Shown in pieces: positions 14,059-18,048 of a DNA stretch of 18,048 bases. The DNA is from GCA-020352575 sp964600365 (GTDB lineage Bacteria > Actinomycetota > Acidimicrobiia > Spongiisociales > JAENVV01). The position numbers and the translations under genes were made by a program. Position 1 is the stretch's first letter; each line of letters opens with the position of its first letter. The stretch covers positions 1 to 18,048 of the forward strand of contig CAZRJG010000045.1 of the NCBI GenBank assembly GCA_964600365.1, in the 5' to 3' direction. Below the pieces are notes generated by a model. It worked only from the letters and a program-made list of their open reading frames with translations. It made no database searches and had not been told where the DNA came from.

Positions 14059-15591
14059 TCACCCCCAACGGATGAACCCCGGGGTGATCGGGACGATGGT
14101 GGCCGGTCCGTCCGGGCCCTCCCTCCGTTCAACGACCACACGTATCCCGTCGCCTCCCCGCAGCCCCGGTGGCGCGAAGACGATCGTGCCGCCGAACCAG
14201 TTCTCCCACGCCGTACGGAACACCGGTGTGCTTCCCTCGAAGACGACGAGGCGGACCTGTCCCCCGCCATCCGGTCGCGCCACCACCACGAGGGGCGCCG
14301 CCGACGGCACGGCCGTGGCCTGCTCCGACAGGTGCGGAGCCACGCCGAATGCAACAGGCGGCACGACCCTGACCTGCACCCCCGCCGACTCGAACCGCCA
14401 CGTGCCCTCGACGCCATCGGCGATCGGGGCCCCGTCGATCGAGACGGCGAGCGAGCCGGAGACCTCCACGGGGTCCGTCGAGATGGAGAGTCCCACGACG
14501 AGCTCCTCGGGGAGGAAGCCGCCAGCGTCGGAGGGGACCAACCCCGAGTAGTAGTGGGCGAGGATCTCCTCATGGCCGGCGCCCTCGAGCGCCATGGCCT
14601 GGGCACCGAACTGGCTCATGCCCACGTCGTGCCCCCATCCCCCTCCCACGAAGGAGTACACGCTCACGAGCGGCGGCCCGGACACGATCGCTGCGTCGTA
14701 CCGGAGGCCCCGCACCACCGTGTACGTGGGTCCGAGGATCGTGGTCGGGTAGCGCCGCCCGTCGGGTCGGCGGGTGGGGAAGTCATCCGGGAGCGCATCG
14801 TGCGCGTGCCGGTTCATCAGCCCCCGGAACTCCCAGGTGGTCCAGCGACGGACCCCGTCGGTGAACACCCCTTCCACGGCCCATGGCCCTCCCCCGTCGG
14901 ACGTAGTCTCCACCCGGAGGTTCAGCAGTTCGGCGGTGATGCCTGCCTCCCGGAGGATCTCTCGCATCCCCGCCTGAGTGACGTCGATCGTCCATCGGAC
15001 GTACGGCGACGGCTCGTTCGGCGACGGCACGGAGACGAGGTACGGCTTGGGCGAACCCCCGAAGACGTCCTCGAAGTTCCGGGTACGACCACTCGTCGTC
15101 GAGGAGTACATGGCCTGGGCAGGATCGCCCTCATGGAGCAGGATCTCGCCGGCGGTCGCAGCCACGGCGGCGTCCCAGGCCGCTGCGCCGGACTCGCCGA
15201 CCCCGCCCCGGTACACCTGGCACGCAGCCGTGGCACAGATGTCGTAGCCGTAGGTGCGACCCGAGGACGATCGGCCGCGATCGAGTGTCCACGCGAGGTA
15301 CGTGCGAGCCGCGATGGCCTGCGCCCGGAGGGCGGCCGGCTCCCATGATGCCGGTACCTCCCGAATGCCACGCATGTACGCATCGGGGTCCACTCGCTCG
15401 GTGAGCACGACCCGCCCGTCGACGATCCGCACGGTGAACGCGCCCCCATACCGTCGACCCCCGAACTCCATGGGTGAACCACTCCCGACGATCGCGACCT
15501 CATCGGCGTAGAGGGCATCGTCTGCGCCAGCGGGGGCGCCGACCGCGACCACCGCGACCACCGCCGCCAGGAGGGCGACCAAGGTGCGCAT
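14059..15591 (-). CDS. Secreted SpoIID/LytB-domain protein (putative peptidoglycan lytic transglycosylase)
   Basis: This 510-aa protein has a signal peptide (MRTLVALLAAVVAVVAVGAP, likely cleavage after AGA at about 23) and a SpoIID domain. DAYMRGIREVPASWEPAALR (70-89) holds the candidate catalytic Glu78, followed by AQAIAARTYLAW (90-101), the two Cys of DICATAACQVYRGG (117-130), STTSGRTRNFEDVFGG (164-179) and GHDVGMSQFGAQAMA (320-334). SpoIID cuts glycan strands lacking peptide stems. About 150 residues after the domain look like beta-rich surface modules without recognisable binding motifs. It follows murA directly: the ATG is 2 nt past the murA stop, and a GTG at 15597 overlaps it by 4 nt. 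Cotranscription with murA supports a cell-wall role. Frames longer than this run into murA and are artefacts. Confidence 0.85.
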   Translation of the reverse strand: MRTLVALLAAVVAVVAVGAPAGADDALYADEVAIVGSGSPMEFGGRRYGGAFTVRIVDGRVVLTERVDPDAYMRGIREVPASWEPAALRAQAIAARTYLAWTLDRGRSSSGRTYGYDICATAACQVYRGGVGESGAAAWDAAVAATAGEILLHEGDPAQAMYSSTTSGRTRNFEDVFGGSPKPYLVSVPSPNEPSPYVRWTIDVTQAGMREILREAGITAELLNLRVETTSDGGGPWAVEGVFTDGVRRWTTWEFRGLMNRHAHDALPDDFPTRRPDGRRYPTTILGPTYTVVRGLRYDAAIVSGPPLVSVYSFVGGGWGHDVGMSQFGAQAMALEGAGHEEILAHYYSGLVPSDAGGFLPEELVVGLSISTDPVEVSGSLAVSIDGAPIADGVEGTWRFESAGVQVRVVPPVAFGVAPHLSEQATAVPSAAPLVVVARPDGGGQVRLVVFEGSTPVFRTAWENWFGGTIVFAPPGLRGGDGIRVVVERREGPDGPATIVPITPGFIRWG

Positions 15592-15593
15592 GC

Positions 15594-16850
15594 TCACCCC
15601 GAACGCGACACGTCGGCGCCGAGGGAGGCGAGACGTCCGACGATGTCCTCGTAGCCCCGGTCGATGTGCGAGACCCCCGTCACCCACGTCTCGCCGTCGG
15701 CACGGAGGCCGGCGAGCACGAGTGCCGCCCCCGCGCGGATGTCCGGGGCTATGACGGGGCACCCTGAGAGCCCTTCCACACCGCGCACGACGGCGTGCTG
15801 CCACTCGACGCCGATGTCCGCACCCATGCGGGCCAACTCGCCCACGTAGCGGAATCGGGCGTCGTACAGGTTCTCGGTCACCACGGAGGTGCCCTCGGCG
15901 ACGCTGAGCAGGGCCACCATCTGAGGCTGCATATCGGTGTGGAAGCCCGGGTACGGGAGCGTGGCCACGTCGACCGCCCGCGGCCGGTCGGGTCCCGCGA
16001 TGCGCATCCAGTCCTCGCCGGTCTCCACCCCGCACCCCGCTGCCTCCAGCTTCACGAGCTCCATCCGAAGGTGTTCGGGCACGCAGTCCCGCACGATCAC
16101 GTCACCACCGGTGATCGCCGCGGCCACCGCATAGGTCCCCGCCTCGAGCCGATCGGGGACGACCCGGTGGGCGACGGGACGAAGCTCCCCGACCCCCTCG
16201 ATAGTGATCGTCGCGGTGCCATCCCCGTCGATCACCGCGCCCATCTCGCGCAGGTGGGAGCAGATGTCACGGATCTCGGGTTCCCGTGCCGCGTTGTGGA
16301 TCCGGGTCGTCCCCCGGGCGAGCACGGCGGCGAGCAGTGCGTTCTCGGTCGCTCCCACCGAGGGGAACTCGAGGTCGATCGCCGCCCCGCGCAGACCCTT
16401 CGGCGCCGACCCCACCAGTACGCCGTGGTCGAGCTCGAACGTCGCGCCCATCGCCTCCAGGGCCTTCATGTGGAGGTCGATCGGCCTTGCCCCCAGGTCG
16501 TCCCCACCGGGGAACGCGACACGTGCCTCACCGCACCGGGCGAGGAGGGAGCCGAGCACTATCGTCGAGGCGCGCATGCGGCGGACGAGGTGCAGTGGCG
16601 CCTCGGGGTTGAGGGCGTCAGGGACGTCGACCACGAGCGTGTGACCCTCACGGGTGCAGGTCGCACCGACGTGCTCGAGGACCTCCGCCATGATGGCAAC
16701 GTCGAGGATCCCGGGGACGTTCGCGAGGGTGTGGCGCCCTTCGACCATGAGCACGGTCACCATCTGCTTGAGCACGGCGTTCTTGGCCCCGAGGACTCCC
16801 ACCTCACCCCGGAGGGGGTTGCCGCCGACAACCCGGATCGCCTCGTCCAT
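15594..16850 (-). CDS. murA: UDP-N-acetylglucosamine 1-carboxyvinyltransferase, Cys-to-Asp type
   Basis: This 418-aa enzyme transfers enolpyruvate from PEP to UDP-GlcNAc, the first committed step of peptidoglycan synthesis. Family residues are visible: Lys23-Asn24 in LGAKNAVLK, Asp306 in YPGFHTDMQPQ, Arg372 in DIRAGAALVLAG and Arg398 in HIDRGYE. At the active-site loop the sequence is PGGDDLGARPID (114-125), so Asp117 stands where E. coli MurA has Cys115. The same change in Mycobacterium tuberculosis MurA is known to prevent fosfomycin alkylation. The length is standard. The ATG at 16850 has TACCCT 7 nt upstream, a leaderless layout; frames reaching further upstream run antisense through rpiB. 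It is first in a two-gene unit with the SpoIID-type gene. Confidence 0.94.
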   Translation of the reverse strand: MDEAIRVVGGNPLRGEVGVLGAKNAVLKQMVTVLMVEGRHTLANVPGILDVAIMAEVLEHVGATCTREGHTLVVDVPDALNPEAPLHLVRRMRASTIVLGSLLARCGEARVAFPGGDDLGARPIDLHMKALEAMGATFELDHGVLVGSAPKGLRGAAIDLEFPSVGATENALLAAVLARGTTRIHNAAREPEIRDICSHLREMGAVIDGDGTATITIEGVGELRPVAHRVVPDRLEAGTYAVAAAITGGDVIVRDCVPEHLRMELVKLEAAGCGVETGEDWMRIAGPDRPRAVDVATLPYPGFHTDMQPQMVALLSVAEGTSVVTENLYDARFRYVGELARMGADIGVEWQHAVVRGVEGLSGCPVIAPDIRAGAALVLAGLRADGETWVTGVSHIDRGYEDIVGRLASLGADVSRSG

Positions 16851-16883
16851 GACGCCAAGGGTAGGGGGCACTAGCGTCTGCGC
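16851..16883. promoter_or_regulatory. 33-nt divergent promoter shared by murA and rpiB
   Basis: Two -10 boxes lie back to back: TACCCT for murA on the minus strand (16863-16858), 7 nt before its ATG, and TAGCGT for rpiB on the plus strand (16872-16877), 6 nt before its ATG. Both transcripts would be leaderless. The -35 region of each would fall inside the first codons of the other gene; for rpiB ATGACG at 16849-16854 is a partial match to TTGACA. The two promoters can hardly be occupied at once. Confidence 0.45.
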
Positions 16884-17354
16884 ATGCGAATCGCCTTCGG
16901 CTCCGACCACGCGGGTTTCCCGCTCAAGCACCACCTCATCGATCGCCTCTCTGACGGGGAGCACACGATCCTCGACTTTGGCACCCACGACGAGTCCCCG
17001 GTCGACTACCCCGACTTCGCGGAGGCAGTGGGTCGCGCCGTGGCCGACGGACGGGCCGACCGCGGGATCGTCGTCTGCGGTTCCGGCGCCGGCGCCTGCA
17101 TCGCTGCGAACAAGGTGACCGGCATCCGGGCGATGCTCGCCCACGATCGGTACACGGCGCACCAGGGAGTGGAGCACGACGACGCGAACGTGCTCTGCCT
17201 CGGCGCCCGCGTCATCGGGTCCAACGTGGCCGAGGAACTCGTCGACGCGTTCCTCGGGGCCGAGTTCACGGGCGAGGAGCGCCACCTGCGGCGCCTCAAC
17301 AAGGTGCTCGCCATCGAGGGCTCACCACCTCGCGACACCGACCACCTGGAGTGA
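16884..17354 (+). CDS. rpiB: Ribose-5-phosphate isomerase B (RpiB/LacAB family)
   Basis: This 156-aa enzyme interconverts ribose 5-phosphate and ribulose 5-phosphate in the pentose phosphate pathway. It begins MRIAFGSDHAG, has the phosphate-loop and catalytic segment GIVVCGSGAGACIAANKV with Cys65, then GIRAMLAHDRYTA (80-92) and EHDDANVLCLGARV with His98. These are the RpiB signatures; sugar-phosphate isomerase relatives (allose, galactose) share the fold, so an alternative sugar is possible. Length is normal. No Shine-Dalgarno precedes the ATG and TAGCGT lies 6 nt upstream, suggesting a leaderless mRNA. The gene is divergent from murA and is followed by a structured, gene-free stretch. Confidence 0.93.
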   Translation: MRIAFGSDHAGFPLKHHLIDRLSDGEHTILDFGTHDESPVDYPDFAEAVGRAVADGRADRGIVVCGSGAGACIAANKVTGIRAMLAHDRYTAHQGVEHDDANVLCLGARVIGSNVAEELVDAFLGAEFTGEERHLRRLNKVLAIEGSPPRDTDHLE

Positions 17355-17361
17355 TCGCGAG

Positions 17362-17423
17362 CGTTGTGGACACGCCCATGAGGTGAGTCCCCTTGATCGA
17401 GGGGTGAGCGCGCGCCCACAACG
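17362..17423. repeat. Nested inverted repeat downstream of rpiB
   Basis: CGTTGTGG at 17362-17369 pairs perfectly with CCACAACG at 17416-17423, and inside it CCCCTT...GAGGGG at 17389-17404 forms a second stem with a small loop. The outer arms begin 8 nt after the rpiB stop. It could terminate rpiB transcription, form part of a small RNA, or be a tiny mobile element; no target duplication flanks it. Confidence 0.4.
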
Positions 17424-17456
17424 AAGGGCGGTGCTCGTACGCCGGGAGCCTCGCGT

Positions 17457-17530
17457 GACGCCATGAGGGCGTCGGATCCCGTGTGAACGGATCGAAGCCG
17501 GGCGCCCAGGGTCGTGGTGGCATCGCGCCC
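17457..17530. repeat. Two further hairpins in the gap after rpiB
   Basis: GACGCC (17457-17462) and GGCGTC (17468-17473) form a 6-bp stem around a 5-nt loop; GGGCGC (17500-17505) and GCGCCC (17525-17530) form another around 19 nt. With the nested repeat at 17362-17423 they make four stems within 170 nt. In GC-rich DNA short stems arise by chance, so this is suggestive only. Confidence 0.3.
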
Positions 17531-17712
17531 AAGAGAGTCGGCCATCCACGTCCACTGACCCGATCACGGGACCATGCCGTTCGACGCGACGCAATCCGTC
17601 TCGTGACCACGCGTGCCGGACGGCCCTCCCTGCCATCTCGGACCAAGGTCGGATCGGCACCGACCTCGGTAGGAAAGGCCCCGCAACCCGGCGATCTCGC
17701 CCTCCACCGCCC

Positions 17713-17718
17713 GTACAG
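17713..17718 (+). promoter_or_regulatory. -10 box candidate upstream of the last transcription unit
   Basis: TACAGT lies about 40 nt before the ATG at 17757 and in the most AT-rich patch of the gap. A start about 7 nt later would leave a leader of roughly 30 nt containing GGGGA before that ATG. No clear -35 hexamer is seen. Confidence 0.3.
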
Positions 17719-17756
17719 TGATTTGTGAGTTGCCACACAAGAACCGGGGAATACCA

Positions 17757-17843
17757 ATGAATCGCTGGGCCGCACACGCGTTCGGACGGTCACCCGAGGC
17801 CGGATCGACGCTCCCATCGGCGAGGGCTGAGAGCGGGCTGTGA
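17757..17843 (+). CDS. Possible 28-aa small ORF preceding the partial gene
   Basis: The frame encodes MNRWAAHAFGRSPEAGSTLP and eight more residues, then TGA. It has a Shine-Dalgarno-like GGGGA 6 nt before the ATG. Its stop overlaps the GTG of the next frame by 4 nt (GTGA), the same junction type seen between real genes elsewhere in the window. It resembles no family I know, has no membrane segment and is too short for codon-use arguments. It may be a leader peptide, a tiny gene or chance. Confidence 0.3.
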   Translation: MNRWAAHAFGRSPEAGSTLPSARAESGL

Positions 17844-18048
17844 GGCTACGCCGAAGCAAGACGCCGTCACCTGGGGCCGAGCGTCCGACCAGGCAACCCG
17901 ATGCCACGACGGAACCCGGTTCCGACAACGACTTCGACGAGGACCGCCGGGCCCTGCTCCGCTACCTGGGCCTCGGTGCGGCTGGTGCCGCTCGCCTGTT
18001 GACCGAACAGACCATGGCCGAGCTGCGTGACAACGGCCCCTTCGGGTT
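17840..18048 (+). CDS. Unidentified protein, N-terminal part, cut by window edge
   Basis: The frame is open from 17831 to the window end and gives 69 residues from the GTG at 17840. The first 35 residues are polar and Arg/Pro/Thr-rich, then an acidic patch (SDNDFDEDR) leads into RRALLRYLGLGAAGAARLL and TEQTMAELRDNGPFG. The RRALLRYLGLGAAGAA segment looks like a twin-arginine signal, but it lies 36 residues in and no AxA cleavage site follows within view, so it may instead be an ordinary helix. I do not recognise the family. The GTG overlaps the preceding small ORF's stop by 4 nt. Confidence 0.5.
   Translation, partial: MRLRRSKTPSPGAERPTRQPDATTEPGSDNDFDEDRRALLRYLGLGAAGAARLLTEQTMAELRDNGPFG

Larger units (their letters stand above)
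17355..17756. other. 400-nt gene-poor stretch with several inverted repeats
   Basis: No reading frame here resembles a protein; frames of about 80-210 codons on either strand have Arg/Pro/Ser-rich, random-looking translations. The stretch contains a cluster of inverted repeats in its first 175 nt (listed separately), a 7-bp stem AGGTCGG/CCGACCT at 17646-17666 that extends to 10 bp with one mismatch, and a promoter-like TACAGT at 17713. I saw no tRNA, tmRNA, RNase P or SRP RNA signatures. Confidence 0.4.

Noticed and set aside
14059..16035. A 658-codon frame extending the SpoIID-type gene into murA
   Set aside because: The extension lacks any domain and overlaps intact murA; a clear signal peptide starts at 15591.
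17296..17928. A 210-codon minus-strand frame and an 81-codon plus-strand frame (17483-17728) in the gap after rpiB
   Set aside because: Both translations are rich in Arg, Pro and Ser with no domain, no ribosome-binding site and no coupling to neighbours.
1..18048. CRISPR arrays, tRNA or rRNA genes, and toxin-antitoxin or phage genes
   Set aside because: No regularly spaced repeats, cloverleaf sequences or rRNA segments were found, and every confident gene belongs to a metabolic, transport, wall or regulatory family.

Overview
This is an 18-kb chromosomal window from a high-GC bacterium, most likely an actinobacterium (Actinomycetota). The reasons are strong G/C preference at third codon positions, mostly TGA stops, 1-4 nt gene overlaps, several genes whose start codon sits 6-9 nt behind a TANNNT -10 box (leaderless transcripts), and a MurA with Asp in place of the usual active-site Cys. 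I cannot place it below phylum; an acidimicrobial or similar non-model lineage is only a guess.

Layout. (1) 1-309: the 5' end of an IS3-type insertion sequence with a truncated orfA (32 aa), then 138 nt without a gene. (2) 310-5346, minus strand: a compact four-gene operon read as YbaK-type aminoacyl-tRNA deacylase, prolyl oligopeptidase, trehalose-synthase-like GH13 enzyme, PAPS-dependent sulfotransferase. (3) 5347-5578: a 232-nt divergent promoter region. (4) 5579-6838, plus strand: glycerate 2-kinase (DUF4147/MOFRL family), overlapping its convergent neighbour by 14 nt. (5) 6825-12848, minus strand: a six-gene unit of a GbsR/MarR-type regulator, ABC ATPase, a 549-aa double-length ABC-2 permease, a second ABC ATPase and two NatB-like permeases. 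It encodes two complete ABC exporters behind one regulator, whose start codon lies inside a near-perfect inverted repeat. (6) 12906-13688, minus: enoyl-CoA hydratase-family protein, divergent from (7) 13783-14055, plus: a small Nfu-type Fe-S protein. A perfect 18-bp palindrome lies between them. (8) 14059-16850, minus: murA followed by a secreted SpoIID/LytB-domain protein, a cell-wall pair. (9) 16884-17354, plus: rpiB, only 33 nt from murA and divergent from it. (10) 17355-17756: about 400 nt without a convincing gene but with several inverted repeats. (11) 17757 to the end: a possible 28-aa ORF with a GTGA overlap onto an unidentified CDS cut by the window edge.

Most of the window is ordinary chromosomal housekeeping content. 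The parts that merit attention are the regulator plus double-exporter operon, the fused permease with a constant 290-residue internal repeat, the pairing of a TreS-like enzyme with a sulfotransferase, the palindrome upstream of nfu, and the Cys-to-Asp MurA. I did not find a convincing wholly new system. All family assignments come from reading motifs, not from database searches.
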